Assembly: GCA_046294265.1 (NCBI GenBank)
Contig: JBKBKC010000013.1
Span: 62,001-126,000 of the forward strand
DNA: 64,000 bases
Origin: JBKBKC01 sp046294265
GTDB taxonomy: Bacteria > Pseudomonadota > Alphaproteobacteria > Rhodobacterales > Rhodobacteraceae
Reading direction: 5' to 3'
Shown here: positions 35,662-45,063 of the stretch, piece after piece
Numbering within the stretch: the first letter of the stretch is position 1
How the letters are laid out: every line of letters starts with the position of its first letter
Notes under the pieces: model-generated
Databases searched by the model: none
What the model was told of the DNA's origin: nothing
What the model saw: only the letters and a program-made list of their open reading frames with translations
Program-made: the position numbers and the translations under genes

Positions 35662-36312
35662 CTAGCGCGTGCGCAACTCGCCCGCCTCGACCCGCAGCCG
35701 CGTCTCGTAGGCCAGGCTGATATGCGTGCGCAGCGCCTGATAGGCACCCTCGGCATCGCGTGCCTCGATCGCGGCGACGATCGCCTCGTGCTCGGCCAGT
35801 CCCTGGGCATCGCGCCCTTCGGCGGCAAAGCTGGTGTTTGCCATCAGCGCCATCGACCGGTGCACGAGGTCCAGCTGCTGCACCAGGAACCGGTTGTGGC
35901 TGGCCAGATGGATCTGCTTGTGGAACCGCTTGTTGGCCCTGCTGAGCGCGCGCGGATCGCCGCCCACCAGATGGCGGTCCTCCTCGACCATGGCGCGCAG
36001 GACGCGGGCCTCTTCATCGGTCGCGTGGCGCGCGGCCAGCCGCGCCGCCAGCCCCTCCAGCTCGGTGCGCACGGCGTAAAGCTCGGACAGCTGGTTGTGG
36101 TCCAGCGTCGCCACGATCAGGCTGCGCCCGTCGCGCGTCAGCATCGCCTGCGTCTCCAGCCGCTGCAACGCCTCGCGCACCGGGGTCCGGCTGACCCCCA
36201 GCCGTTCGGCAAGTTCCGATTCCACCAGCCGGTCGCCGGGCATGTATATCCCCGTCTCAATCGCCTCGAGGATCAGCGTATAGGCATCTTTCTGCACCGG
36301 CTGCCCTTTCAT
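35662..36312 (-). CDS. GntR-family transcriptional regulator, FCD (FadR) subfamily
   Basis: A 216-residue repressor-type protein. The N-terminal winged helix is clear (LILEAIETGIYMPGDRLVESELAERLGVSRTPVREALQRLETQAMLTR). The all-helical FCD effector domain follows, with the metal/ligand pattern distributed in FHKQIHLASHNRFLVQQLDLVHR and EHEAIVAAIEARDAEGA. It is convergent with the glycosyltransferase. The target genes are not evident; the divergent neighbour is a tiny membrane protein gene. Confidence 0.92.
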   Translation of the reverse strand: MKGQPVQKDAYTLILEAIETGIYMPGDRLVESELAERLGVSRTPVREALQRLETQAMLTRDGRSLIVATLDHNQLSELYAVRTELEGLAARLAARHATDEEARVLRAMVEEDRHLVGGDPRALSRANKRFHKQIHLASHNRFLVQQLDLVHRSMALMANTSFAAEGRDAQGLAEHEAIVAAIEARDAEGAYQALRTHISLAYETRLRVEAGELRTR

Positions 36313-36546
36313 CGCACAGCTGTCCTGCGTGCTTTACAGAGCGGCCTTCTTCACCTCAACCGCAATCCCACCCGCTCCGCGCCGGTCTGGGTGTCCCGGG
36401 CCCGCTGGATGCGCCCGCAGCCCCCCGCAGGCCAAAGCCCGGCAGTGCAACGCTGACCGGGCCCGCACCCACGGTGCGGCAACCTGCCCGGATGACTTGC
36501 CGGGCGAAACATCTAAGCCGGACAGACGGAAGAGAGGACAGCACGC

Positions 36547-36798
36547 ATGACCGAGACAACCCCCGCCCCGCCCCCCCGCGAACCGCTTGCGCTGCGGCTG
36601 ATCCATTCGATCCCGCTGATCGGGTCCGTTGCCCGCGACATCGGGCGCGACAGCAGCAACGTGTTCTACGCGCTGGTCATCTTGCTGACCTGCGTTGTGG
36701 TTGCAGTGCGTATCTGGGGTTTGGTCGCGCTTTCCATGGCGGCTTTGGCGCTGGTGCCCGTGGTCTTTGTCTTGCTGATCCTGATCACCCGGGGCTGA
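36547..36798 (+). CDS. Small two-helix membrane protein
   Basis: An 83-residue protein starting at ATG 36547, about ten bases after GGAAGAGAGGA. The N-terminal 40 residues are soluble (PREPLALRLIHSIPLIGSVARDIGRDSSN) and the rest forms two hydrophobic segments (YALVILLTCVVVAVRIWGLVALSMAALALVPVVFVLLILI). No family recognised. The 230 bases before it carry only a small hairpin (36486-36505, GCCCGG/CCGGGC). Confidence 0.75.
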   Translation: MTETTPAPPPREPLALRLIHSIPLIGSVARDIGRDSSNVFYALVILLTCVVVAVRIWGLVALSMAALALVPVVFVLLILITRG

Positions 36799-36870
36799 CA
36801 GGGGCGCTTTGACGCCTCGCCCCGGGCGCCCCGGCACCCTATATCGCAACTGGTAAAAGGGGCGATCGAC

Positions 36871-38073
36871 ATGCGTGAGACGACTGATATCCTGATCTCG
36901 GGGGGGGGTGTTGCGGGCCTTGCCGCGGCGGCTGCCTTTGGCAGCACCGGCCTGCGCACCATCGTCGTGGACCCACTGCCGCCGGTCACCGACGCCGCCG
37001 ACCCGGCGGCCGACATGCGCACCACCGCCATCCTGACGCCCTCGGTCGCAATCTTACAGCGCGCGGGCGTGTGGGAGCGTCTGGCCCCCCATGCCGCCGC
37101 CCTGCGGATCATGCGCATCGTGGATGCGGGCGGGGCCGACCCCACTCCCCGCGTGGTCAAGGATTTCAACGCCGCCGACATCTCCGATAGCCCCTTTGGC
37201 TGGAACCTGCCCAACTGGCTCTTGCGGCGCGAGATGGCCGCGCGCCTGGCCGACCTGCCGAACGTGAGCTTCCGCCCGGGCGTGGGCACCGCCCGTGTGA
37301 TCACACGCGAGGGCGAGGCGATCGTGACCCTGACCGACGGCAGCCGCATCGCCGCCCGCCTGCTGATCGGCGCGGATGGCCGCGACAGCCCGGTGCGCCG
37401 CGCGCTGGGCATTCCCGTCACCACGCGCCACTACGGGCAGAAGGCGCTTGCCTTTGCCGTCACCCACCCGATCCCGCATCACGATGTCTCGACCGAGATC
37501 CACCGCTCGGGTGGCCCTTTCACTCTGGTGCCGCTGCCCGACCGCGACGGCCAGCCCGCCTCGGCGGTCGTGTGGATGGAGCGCGGGCCGGAGGCCGCGC
37601 GCCTTGCCGCCCTGCCCGAGGCCGATTTCGCCGCCGAGGCCAGCCAGCGGTCCTGCCATATCCTGGGGCCGCTGACCCTCGCCTCGCGCCGCCAGGTCTG
37701 GCCGATCATCGCGCAGGTGGCCGCGCGCATGTCGGGCGAGCGCACCGCGCTGATGGCCGAAGCGGCGCATGTGCTGCCGCCCATCGGCGCGCAGGGCCTG
37801 AACATGAGCCTTGCGGACCTTTCCGCCCTTCTGGACCTTTCCACCGCCGATCCTGCCGGGATGGGCAACGCGCGGATGCTCGATGCCTATCACCGCCGCC
37901 GGCACATGGAGGTGCAGGCGCGGGTGCTGGGCATCGACATGCTGAACCGCGCCTCGATGGCGGGCGCGCAGCCGCTGCGCGATCTGCGGGCGATGGCGCT
38001 GGATGCGCTCTATTCGCTGGCCCCGGTGCGCCGCACGCTCATGCGGACGGGCATGGGCCTGCGCCCGGCCTGA
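36871..38073 (+). CDS. UbiH/Coq6-type FAD-dependent hydroxylase
   Basis: A 400-residue flavoprotein monooxygenase of the ubiquinone-biosynthesis type. FAD-binding blocks: DILISGGGVAGLAAAAAFGSTGLRTIVVDP (residues 7-36), LLIGADGRDSPVRRALG (about 165) and EAAHVLPPIGAQGLNMSLADLSALLDL (about 296). It hydroxylates the aromatic ring during ubiquinone synthesis (ring position not determinable here). Which of UbiH/UbiF/UbiL/UbiM it is cannot be decided by eye. It is convergent with the aminotransferase gene, with three bases between the two stops. Confidence 0.9.
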   Translation: MRETTDILISGGGVAGLAAAAAFGSTGLRTIVVDPLPPVTDAADPAADMRTTAILTPSVAILQRAGVWERLAPHAAALRIMRIVDAGGADPTPRVVKDFNAADISDSPFGWNLPNWLLRREMAARLADLPNVSFRPGVGTARVITREGEAIVTLTDGSRIAARLLIGADGRDSPVRRALGIPVTTRHYGQKALAFAVTHPIPHHDVSTEIHRSGGPFTLVPLPDRDGQPASAVVWMERGPEAARLAALPEADFAAEASQRSCHILGPLTLASRRQVWPIIAQVAARMSGERTALMAEAAHVLPPIGAQGLNMSLADLSALLDLSTADPAGMGNARMLDAYHRRRHMEVQARVLGIDMLNRASMAGAQPLRDLRAMALDALYSLAPVRRTLMRTGMGLRPA

Positions 38074-38076
38074 CGG

Positions 38077-39207
38077 TCAGAGCACCTGCTCCACCACCCG
38101 CTCCAGCCGCGCGATTGTGCCGGGAATGTCCTTCAGCTTGTCGAGGCCGAACAGACCGATGCGGAAGGTGCGGAAATCGTCGCCCGTGCCCTCGCCCACC
38201 TGCAGGGGCACCCCTGCGGCGATCTGCATGCCCTGCGCCCTGAACTTGGCGCCGCTCTGCACCTCGGCATCGCCTGTATAGCTGACCACCACGCCCGGCG
38301 CCTGAAACCCCTCGGCCGCGACGGACGGGATCTGCCGCGCAGCCAGCATCGCGCGCACCGCCCGACCCAGCTCCCACTGCGCGGCCTTGGCGGCGGCAAA
38401 ACCCAGGGCCCGCGTCTCGGCCATCGCATCGCGAAAGCCGACCAGCGCATCGGTGGGCATGGTCGCATGATAGGCATGCCCGCCCCCCTCATAGGCCTGC
38501 ATGATCGCGCGCCACTTCTTCAGATCCAGCGCAAAACTGTCGCTTGTGGTCTCGGCCAGCCGGGCCTCCGCCAGCGGCGACAGCATCACGAGGCCGGCCG
38601 AGGGCGAGGCCGACCACCCCTTCTGCGGCGCGGAAATCAGCACATCCACCCCCGTCGCGGCCATATCCACCCAGATGCAGCCGCTGGCGATGCAGTCGAG
38701 CACCATCAGCGCCCCAACTTCATGCGCCGCCGCCGCGACCTCTGCGATATACTCGTCGGGCAGGATGATCCCCGCGCTTGTCTCCACATGCGGGGCGAAC
38801 ACCGCCTGCGGCCGCGCGGACCGGATCGCCGCCACCACCTCGGCCAGCGGTGGCGGGGCAAAGGGCGCGCGCCCGCCTGTGCCATCCCGCCGGGCCATCA
38901 CCACCTCGACCGCCTCGGCGCGTCCCGCCATGTCGAAAATCTGGCTCCACCGATACGAGAACCAGCCGTTGCGCACCACCAGCACGCGGCTCTGCCCGAA
39001 CTGCCGCGCCACGGCCTCCATCGCATAGGATCCGCCCCCCGGCACCACGGCCACGCCGCTCGCCGCATAGACCTCGCGCAGGCCGCCAGCGATCTCGCGC
39101 ATGACGCGCTGAAACCGCGCGGACATGTGGTTCAGGCTGCGGTCGGTAAAGACGACCGAAAACTCGTCCAGCCCCTCGGGGTCGATGTTCGGGTGCAAAG
39201 CGGGCAT
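38077..39207 (-). CDS. Class V aminotransferase (alanine-glyoxylate/serine-pyruvate type)
   Basis: A 376-residue PLP enzyme. Blocks: VPGGGSYAMEAVARQFGQSRVLVVRNGWFSYRWSQIFDMAG, LMVLDCIASGCIWVDMAATGVDVLISAPQKGWSASPSAGLVMLSPLA with the Schiff-base Lys in APQKGW, and a C-terminal GDDFRTFRIGLFGLDKL. It probably moves amino groups between alanine or serine and glyoxylate, but phosphonate aminotransferases share the fold. The ATG at 39207 is supported by AGGAG seven bases upstream; an earlier in-frame ATG has no ribosome site. Confidence 0.88.
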   Translation of the reverse strand: MPALHPNIDPEGLDEFSVVFTDRSLNHMSARFQRVMREIAGGLREVYAASGVAVVPGGGSYAMEAVARQFGQSRVLVVRNGWFSYRWSQIFDMAGRAEAVEVVMARRDGTGGRAPFAPPPLAEVVAAIRSARPQAVFAPHVETSAGIILPDEYIAEVAAAAHEVGALMVLDCIASGCIWVDMAATGVDVLISAPQKGWSASPSAGLVMLSPLAEARLAETTSDSFALDLKKWRAIMQAYEGGGHAYHATMPTDALVGFRDAMAETRALGFAAAKAAQWELGRAVRAMLAARQIPSVAAEGFQAPGVVVSYTGDAEVQSGAKFRAQGMQIAAGVPLQVGEGTGDDFRTFRIGLFGLDKLKDIPGTIARLERVVEQVL

Positions 39208-39334
39208 GGGGCGTCTCCTGATACGGTTGAACATGACTTAGCGGCGAAAGGACAGCGGATCAAAGTCTATCGCTCCGCCCCCCCGCCGAAGGGCACAAAA
39301 ACGGGCGCGCAGCACCCTGCGTGAGCGGAGGTCG

Positions 39335-39362
39335 TTGCATCGCCTGCCAAAACCGCTAGAAC
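39335..39362 (+). promoter_or_regulatory. Candidate sigma-70 promoter of ilvC
   Basis: TTGCAT (39335-39340) and TAGAAC (39357-39362) with a 16-base spacer, 49 bases before the ilvC start. An AGGGGACAG...GGGGAGGCGAC segment supplies the ribosome site. Confidence 0.4.
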
Positions 39363-39411
39363 GCCGCCAGCGCCGGAAACGGCAGGGGACAGACAAAAAG
39401 GGGAGGCGACA

Positions 39412-40434
39412 ATGCGCGTCTATTATGATCGTGACTGCGACATCAATCTGATCAAGGACAAGAAGGTCGCGATCCTTGGCTACGGCAGCCAGGGCCATGC
39501 CCACGCGCTCAACCTGCGCGACAGCGGCGCCAGGAACATCGTCGTGGCCCTGCGCCCCGGCTCGGCATCGGCCCGGAAATGCGAGGCCGAGGGCCTGCAG
39601 GTGATGGATATCGCCGAAGCCGCCGCCTGGTGCGACCTGATCATGTTCACCATGCCGGACGAACTGCAGGCCGCCACTTACAAGGCGCATGTGCATGACA
39701 ACCTGAAGGAAGGCTCCGCCATCGCTTTTGCCCATGGCCTGAACGTGCATTTCGGCCTGATCGAACCAAAACCCGGCGTCGATGTGATCATGATGGCGCC
39801 CAAGGGCCCCGGCCACACGGTCCGCGGCGAATACGTCAAGGGCGGCGGCGTGCCCTGCCTGGTGGCCGTGCACAACGACGCCACGGGGCGCGCGCTGGAA
39901 ATCGGGCTGTCCTACTGCTCGGCCATCGGCGGCGGGCGCTCGGGGATCATCGAGACCAACTTCCGCCAGGAATGCGAAACCGACCTTTTCGGCGAACAGG
40001 CGGTGCTGTGTGGCGGCCTCGTGGAACTGATCCGCATGGGCTTCGAGACGCTGGTCGAAGCGGGCTATGAGCCCGAGATGGCCTATTTCGAATGCCTCCA
40101 CGAGGTGAAGCTGATCGTTGACCTGATCTACGAGGGCGGCATCGCCAACATGAACTACTCGATCTCGAACACCGCCGAATATGGCGAGTATGTCTCGGGC
40201 CCCCGCATCCTGCCCTACGCCGAGACCAAGGCGCGGATGAAAGAGGTGCTGCGCGACATCCAGACCGGCAAGTTCGTGCGCGACTTCATGCAGGAAAACG
40301 CCGTGGGCCAGCCGTTCTTCAAGGCCACCCGCCGCATCAACGACGAACACCAGATCGAACAGGTGGGCGCGAAACTGCGTGCGATGATGCCCTGGATTTC
40401 CAAGGGCAAGATGGTGGACAAGGCGCGCAACTGA
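39412..40434 (+). CDS. ilvC: Ketol-acid reductoisomerase
   Basis: A 340-residue class I enzyme converting acetolactate or acetohydroxybutyrate to dihydroxy acids in branched-chain amino-acid synthesis. The NADPH fold shows KVAILGYGSQGHAHALNLRDSG; the helical domain shows KGPGHTVRGEYVKGGGVPCLVAV, FRQECETDLFGEQAVLCGG (Mg ligands) and YFECLHEVKLIVDLIYEGGIANM. Length and motifs are standard. Stands alone, followed by a large palindromic repeat element. Confidence 0.97.
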   Translation: MRVYYDRDCDINLIKDKKVAILGYGSQGHAHALNLRDSGARNIVVALRPGSASARKCEAEGLQVMDIAEAAAWCDLIMFTMPDELQAATYKAHVHDNLKEGSAIAFAHGLNVHFGLIEPKPGVDVIMMAPKGPGHTVRGEYVKGGGVPCLVAVHNDATGRALEIGLSYCSAIGGGRSGIIETNFRQECETDLFGEQAVLCGGLVELIRMGFETLVEAGYEPEMAYFECLHEVKLIVDLIYEGGIANMNYSISNTAEYGEYVSGPRILPYAETKARMKEVLRDIQTGKFVRDFMQENAVGQPFFKATRRINDEHQIEQVGAKLRAMMPWISKGKMVDKARN

Positions 40435-40462
40435 CCGCAGCGCATCTTTGCCGGGCGTGGAA

Positions 40463-40600
40463 GGGGGCGCTGCCCCCGGCCCGTACCGGGCCTCCCCCGG
40501 GATATTTGAGGACAGAAGAAACGCAACCCCGCCTTCTTCTGTCTGGAAATATCCTCGGGGGGTGAATGGCCGCAGGCCAGAGGGGGGCAGACAGCCCCCC
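40463..40600. repeat. Composite GGGATATTT repeat element (inverted pair) after ilvC
   Basis: The element begins with a GC hairpin (GGGGGC/GCCCCC, 40463-40477). Next are two inverted copies of a motif: GGGATATTT ... GACAGAAGAA (40499-40520) and, reversed, TTCTTCTGTC ... AAATATCC (40534-40554). It ends with another GC hairpin (GGGGGGC/GCCCCCC, 40582-40600). The inverted pair could fold into a long stem and terminate ilvC. Confidence 0.75.
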
Positions 40601-40609
40601 TGCGACACT

Positions 40610-41472
40610 TCAGTTTTCGATGCCCGTCGGCAATCCGGCGACATAGTCCTTCACGCTGATCCGGTCATCCACCGAAAAGGCGCGCAGGTGGATCATTGCG
40701 GCGCCAGGATGCGCGTTCGAGATCGTGTTCATCACCTCGTCGGGCAGTTCCGCCGCTTCAATACCGACAAAGTTGTGCTCGCCGTCGGCACCCCAGTCCA
40801 ACGCGCGGCCGTCAAAGCCGCGGCAGGGTGCGCAGGTCGTCCGGAAGATTGCGCGGCCACGTTCGGTGTCGCCCACGCCCGCCGTCACCTTGCGCGACTC
40901 GTCGTCGATGAGGGTTCGCATATCGACCAGTCCGGCGCCGAGGAACCTGGCGACGCGCAGCATCTCGGCATCCGTGATCATCTCGGGCGTGTAGGGGTGG
41001 TTGACATCGCGCAGCACCGTCATCAGCGCCTCGGGGGCGGCGCCTGCCGCATCCATCACGCCCTTGATGCCGGTGAAGTGGCTGCCCGTGCGGCAGATGC
41101 CGGTCACGCCCTGGCAATCCCTGCCTGGCACTCCTTGCAGCGCGAGGTGCCAGGGCCGGACTGTTCGGGATTGACCGAGACCGGCCAGACAGGGTTGGTG
41201 CCCTCGGGCTCGGGTCGGTCCAGCCCCTTCCACCAGGTGTCATAGATGCGACCGCCTGGCGCGATTGTCCATTCAAGGGACGGCACCTGCGGCGACCCAT
41301 GCACAAACTCCTGGTGTTGGGCCCCATGCTCCTGCAAGGCCGTCTCCGCGCCGCCAGCCGAAGGGCGCATGGTTGCGGCGAGACGGAGCGCCAGCATCAT
41401 GCCGCCTGTCCGCATCCGCGCGGCGCGTGTCCTGCGGCGCCTGCCTTCCTCGCTCTTGATCGTCTGCGTCAT
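40610..41472 (-). pseudogene. c-type cytochrome pseudogene, both haem motifs destroyed
   Basis: The frame starts at ATG 41472 after a good GGAGG ribosome site and includes VPSLEWTIAPGGRIYDTWWKGLDRPEPEGTNPVWPVSVNPEQSG and then RCKEC, where relatives have CKECH. Here it reads CKECQ and runs into a stop within seven codons because of a small indel near 41105-41130. The second part continues in another frame (GVTGICRTGSHFTGIKGVMDAAGAAPEAL, FLGAGLVDMRTLIDDESRKVTAGVGDTERGRAIFRTTCAPCR), and here CxxCH has become CxxCR by a CAC-to-CGC-type change (40820-40834). No functional haem protein can be made. The original role was probably electron transfer with a periplasmic dehydrogenase. Confidence 0.8.
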
Positions 41473-41655
41473 GTGCCCCTCCTCCCTGTTCATGTGGTCG
41501 GAATTGCGCGCAATCTCGGGCTCGTCGTCCGAACAACACGACGATGGTGCCGAAACGCGCCGTGCGTCCCGGCCAATCTTCGCTGTCAGCGCGGATCATT
41601 TGCGCAGTTGCGCTTTGGTCGATGCGGTTCGATCTAAAGTGCGGGAGGTGGCAGG

Positions 41656-42221
41656 ATGGCATTCGCGCTTTTTCAGGAGGGCAGGCGCTTTCTCAACCGT
41701 CTCGAGGGGCCTGTCGGGCTTCGCCTCACGCTCTGGCTGGTGTTCGGCTGCGGGATGCTGCTGGCGCTGGACCTGGGCGGACAGGTGCAGGTCGCGCTGG
41801 TTCACCCGGCGCATCTGTCCGTCGCAACCTGGGGGCATCCTGCGGGCGAACTGCTGGCCACGCTGGGCCACGGCCTGGCCTTTGTGCTGATCCTTGGCCA
41901 TCTGCGGCGCATCGCATCGCCGGGCGAGGCGGACCACTTGCAACTGTGGGCCTGCGCGGCGCCTTTGATGCGCGGATGCACGAAAGGCTCGATGCAAGGG
42001 GCCTGTCACCGGCCGAGCGTGACATCGCCCTCGTGACCGTGCGCGGGTTGCGCACCGCCGACATCGCGCGGGCGCGGGGAATACGCGACGACACGGTAAA
42101 ATCGCAGCTTGCCACGATCTTTCGGAAATCGGGTGTAGTCACGCGTCCGGAATGCGAGGCGATGTTCATCGACGAAGTCCCCGATCTCACCGCGCGTGAT
42201 GCCGCGTCACACTCGCCCTGA
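41656..42221 (+). pseudogene. LuxR-type membrane-linked regulator, frameshifted
   Basis: The first part (from ATG 41656) has two hydrophobic segments (GLRLTLWLVFGCGMLLALDLGG and ATLGHGLAFVLILGHL). Near 41940-41955 the frame shifts: the rest of the protein continues in the other frame as VGLRGAFDARMHERLDARGLSPAERDIALVTVRGLRTADIARARGIRDDTVKSQLATIFRKSGV, a LuxR-type HTH. Relatives carry both parts in one frame of about 190 residues. One indel separates them, so this is either a recent pseudogene or a sequencing error. It is divergent from the dead cytochrome gene. Confidence 0.7.
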
Positions 42222-42243
42222 CCGGCAGCACCAGTCGCCCTGG

Positions 42244-42453
42244 TCAAGACCCCTGCTTGCGTCGCAGATCATGGGCTGCGCGCAACTCCTCCTTGGTCAG
42301 CAAGAACCCCACGCCGCCCTGCATGCCGTCCTTGGCCAGTGTCGAGCGGGGCCGGTCGGTGCGGATGCCCGGTGGATAGCGGAAGGCCCCCAGAAGGGCC
42401 GCAATCAGCGCCGCGACCATCACGATCACCGGCATCAGGGGAAATCCATCCAT
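42244..42453 (-). CDS. Small hypothetical membrane protein
   Basis: A 69-residue frame starting at ATG 42453 about eight bases after AAAAGGACGG, a good ribosome site. One N-terminal helix (LMPVIVMVAALIAALLGAF) is followed by a soluble charged tail (TKEELRAAHDLRRKQGS). No family recognised. Confidence 0.5.
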   Translation of the reverse strand: MDGFPLMPVIVMVAALIAALLGAFRYPPGIRTDRPRSTLAKDGMQGGVGFLLTKEELRAAHDLRRKQGS

Positions 42454-42615
42454 GTTCGTTCCGTCCTTTTCTCTCGTTCAGCTCCAGCATCTAACTCCCC
42501 GACACACGGCATCCATCCCCCGCGTCACCCGGCCGCGCCGCGCGCCTGTCCCGATGATCCGTTAACAGACGATGAAGGTGACCGGGTGAAGACCTTGATA
42601 TTGCTGACAGCACAG

Positions 42616-42636
42616 CCTGTCCCACCGTGGGACAGG
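42616..42636 (-). terminator. Stem-loop after glmM
   Basis: CCTGTCCCA and TGGGACAGG pair perfectly over 9 bp around a three-base loop, 12 bases beyond the glmM stop on the minus strand. No T-run. The other bases between 42454 and 42648 show no gene. Confidence 0.5.
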
Positions 42637-42648
42637 TGATTTGGACGC

Positions 42649-43992
42649 TCACATCGCCGCCTCGACCGCCCCCACGATCCCGTCCACCACTTCGGCCAGC
42701 ATCGCCTCGTCCTCGCATTCGGCCATGACGCGGATCAGCGGTTCGGTCCCCGACCTGCGGATCAAGAGCCGCCCCGATCCGACCAGCCGCGCCTCGGCCG
42801 CGGCGATGGCGGCCTTGACGGGTGCGGCCTCGAGCGGGCTCTGGCCTGCGGCATAGCGGACATTGCGCAGCATTTGCGGCACGGTCTGGAACTGCCGGGC
42901 GAGCGCGCTCGCCGGGGCTCCGGTGCGGGCCATCTCGGCCAGGAACTGCAAGCCGGCGATCAGGCCGTCGCCGGTGGTGGCATAGTCGGTCATCACGATA
43001 TGGCCCGACTGTTCGCCGCCCAGGTTCCAGCCGCCGTTGCGCATCCGTTCGACCACATAGCGGTCCCCCACCGGCGCGCGTTCCAGCCGCAGGCCGCGCG
43101 CGGTCAGGAACCGCTCCAACCCGAGGTTGGACATCACGCTTGCCACCAGCGTATCACCACGCAGCCGCCCCTCGGCCCCCCAGCGGGCGGCGAACAGCGC
43201 CATGATCTGGTCACCATCGGCCACATGGCCATGCTCGTCGATCAGGATCACCCGGTCGGCATCGCCGTCCAGGCAGATGCCCACATCCGCGCCATGGGCC
43301 ACCACCGCCTCGGCCGCCGTCTCGGGGTGGGTCGAGCCGCAGCGGTCGTTGATGTTGAGCCCGTTGGGCGCAACCCCGACCGGCACCACGGTCGCCCCCA
43401 GTTCCCACAGCACCTCGGGCGCTGCGCGGTAGGCGGCCCCGTTTGCGCAGTCGATCACCACCTTCAGCCCGTCCAGCCGCACGCCCGCAGGCACCGTTGT
43501 CTTGACGAATTCCTGATAGCGGCCACGCCCGTCCTCGATCCGCCGCGCGCGGCCGATGTCGAGGGGGGGCACCAGCTCCATCTCGCCGCGCACCATCGCC
43601 TCGATCGCGTCCTCGGCCTCGTCCGACAGCTTGAACCCGTCGGGGCCAAAGAACTTGATGCCGTTGTCCATGGCGGGGTTGTGGCTGGCCGAGATCATCA
43701 CGCCAAGGTCCGCGCGCATGGACCGCGTGAGGAACCCCACCGCAGGCGTGGGCACCGGGCCGAGCAGCAGCACGTTCATTCCCGCCGAGGTGAGCCCCGC
43801 CGTCAGCGCGTTCTCCAGCATGTAGCCCGATAGCCGCGTATCCTTGCCGATCACCACCCGGTGGGCACCCATGCCGTCCCGCGCACGGAAATAGCGTCCC
43901 GCGGCGGACCCCAGCCGCAGCGCGATCTCGGCGGTCATCGGATGGGTGTTTGCCGTGCCCCGCACGCCGTCGGTGCCGAAAAGTCTGCTCAT
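42649..43992 (-). CDS. glmM: Phosphoglucosamine mutase
   Basis: A 447-residue enzyme interconverting glucosamine 6- and 1-phosphate on the way to UDP-GlcNAc for peptidoglycan and LPS. The phosphoserine loop is ISASHNPAMDNG (near residue 100), the metal loop ICLDGDADRVI (near 240), the sugar-binding GGEQSGHIVM (near 325), and the phosphate-binding RRSGTEPLIRVMAE near the end. It overlaps folP by four bases (folP-glmM coupling is common in proteobacteria). Confidence 0.97.
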   Translation of the reverse strand: MSRLFGTDGVRGTANTHPMTAEIALRLGSAAGRYFRARDGMGAHRVVIGKDTRLSGYMLENALTAGLTSAGMNVLLLGPVPTPAVGFLTRSMRADLGVMISASHNPAMDNGIKFFGPDGFKLSDEAEDAIEAMVRGEMELVPPLDIGRARRIEDGRGRYQEFVKTTVPAGVRLDGLKVVIDCANGAAYRAAPEVLWELGATVVPVGVAPNGLNINDRCGSTHPETAAEAVVAHGADVGICLDGDADRVILIDEHGHVADGDQIMALFAARWGAEGRLRGDTLVASVMSNLGLERFLTARGLRLERAPVGDRYVVERMRNGGWNLGGEQSGHIVMTDYATTGDGLIAGLQFLAEMARTGAPASALARQFQTVPQMLRNVRYAAGQSPLEAAPVKAAIAAAEARLVGSGRLLIRRSGTEPLIRVMAECEDEAMLAEVVDGIVGAVEAAM

Positions 43993-45014
43993 GCCTCGTC
44001 CCCCTGTTGACCGGGTATGTGGATCGCCTGCCAGAGTGCCATCGCCTGCCTGGTCGCGGCCACGTCATGCACCCGCACAATCTGCGCGCCCTGCGCCAGC
44101 CCCGCAAGCGCCACCGCCACCGATCCGGGCATCCGGCGGTCGGCCTGCGGTTCCTTGCCGATGGCGCCGATGAACCGCTTGCGCGAGGCGCCCAGCAGCA
44201 CCGGCACCCCCAGCGCATGAAAGAGCGACAGCCGCCGGATCAATGCGAGATTATGCGCAAGTGTCTTGCCAAAGCCGATGCCAGGGTCGATCACCAGCCG
44301 GTCGCGGCGGATGCCCGCCGCCTCTGCCGCCGCAATCCGGACCTCCAGCGCGTCGAACACGTCAAGCAGAACATCGGCGTAGCGGGGATCGTCCTGCATC
44401 GTCTCGGGCGTTCCCTGCGCGTGCATCAGGATCACCGGCGCACCCGACCGCGCCGCCAGCGGGGCCAGGTGCGGATCGTGGGTCAGCGCGGAGATGTCGT
44501 TCACGATCAGCGCCCCGGCCTCCAGCGCGGCGAGGGCCACGCCGGCATTGCGGGTGTCGATGGAGATGGGCAGCGGATAGCGCCGGCGGCACAGTTCGCC
44601 GATCAGCGGCGCCGTGCGCGCGATTTCCGCCGACTGCGGCACGGGGCGCGCCCCCGGCCGCGTGCTTTCGCCGCCGACGTCAAGGATGTCGGCCCCGCCA
44701 TCTGCGACGGCCTGCGCCTGCGACAGCGCAGCACCGGTGCCCAGATACCGCCCGCCATCAGAGAAGCTGTCGGGGGTGATGTTCAGCACCCCCATCAGCC
44801 GCGGCAGGTCCAGCGCGAGCCCGGCGAGGGGCGCCCTCGGGGCGGTCAGGCGGTCGATCACGTCGGGCGGCAGGTCAGCCACGGAAAGGACCCGGGGCGG
44901 CGCGCCGCGGTCCAGCACCTCCACCCGGTCGAACCAGCACCAGCCGCCCGCCAGCGGAAGGGCGGCGGGACTGCGGGCGGAATCGGTCATCGGGATGGGG
45001 CGGGGATAGCGCAT
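43989..45014 (-). CDS. folP: Dihydropteroate synthase
   Basis: A 341-residue TIM-barrel enzyme that joins p-aminobenzoate to dihydropterin pyrophosphate, the sulfonamide target. Motifs: LMGVLNITPDSFSDGG, ILDVGGESTRPG, VNDISALT, ILMHAQGTPETMQ, LVIDPGIGFGKTLAHN and LLGASRKRFIG. It carries about 70 extra N-terminal residues before the barrel. ATG 45014 was chosen for its AGAGGAG ribosome site; a TTG further up would read through the repeat element. Second gene of the folB-folP-glmM run. Confidence 0.94.
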   Translation of the reverse strand: MRYPRPIPMTDSARSPAALPLAGGWCWFDRVEVLDRGAPPRVLSVADLPPDVIDRLTAPRAPLAGLALDLPRLMGVLNITPDSFSDGGRYLGTGAALSQAQAVADGGADILDVGGESTRPGARPVPQSAEIARTAPLIGELCRRRYPLPISIDTRNAGVALAALEAGALIVNDISALTHDPHLAPLAARSGAPVILMHAQGTPETMQDDPRYADVLLDVFDALEVRIAAAEAAGIRRDRLVIDPGIGFGKTLAHNLALIRRLSLFHALGVPVLLGASRKRFIGAIGKEPQADRRMPGSVAVALAGLAQGAQIVRVHDVAATRQAMALWQAIHIPGQQGDEA

Positions 45015-45063
45015 CGGCTCCTCTGGCGGCCCGGCGGGTGTGCGGGGGTCGGTCTCGGCCTCC

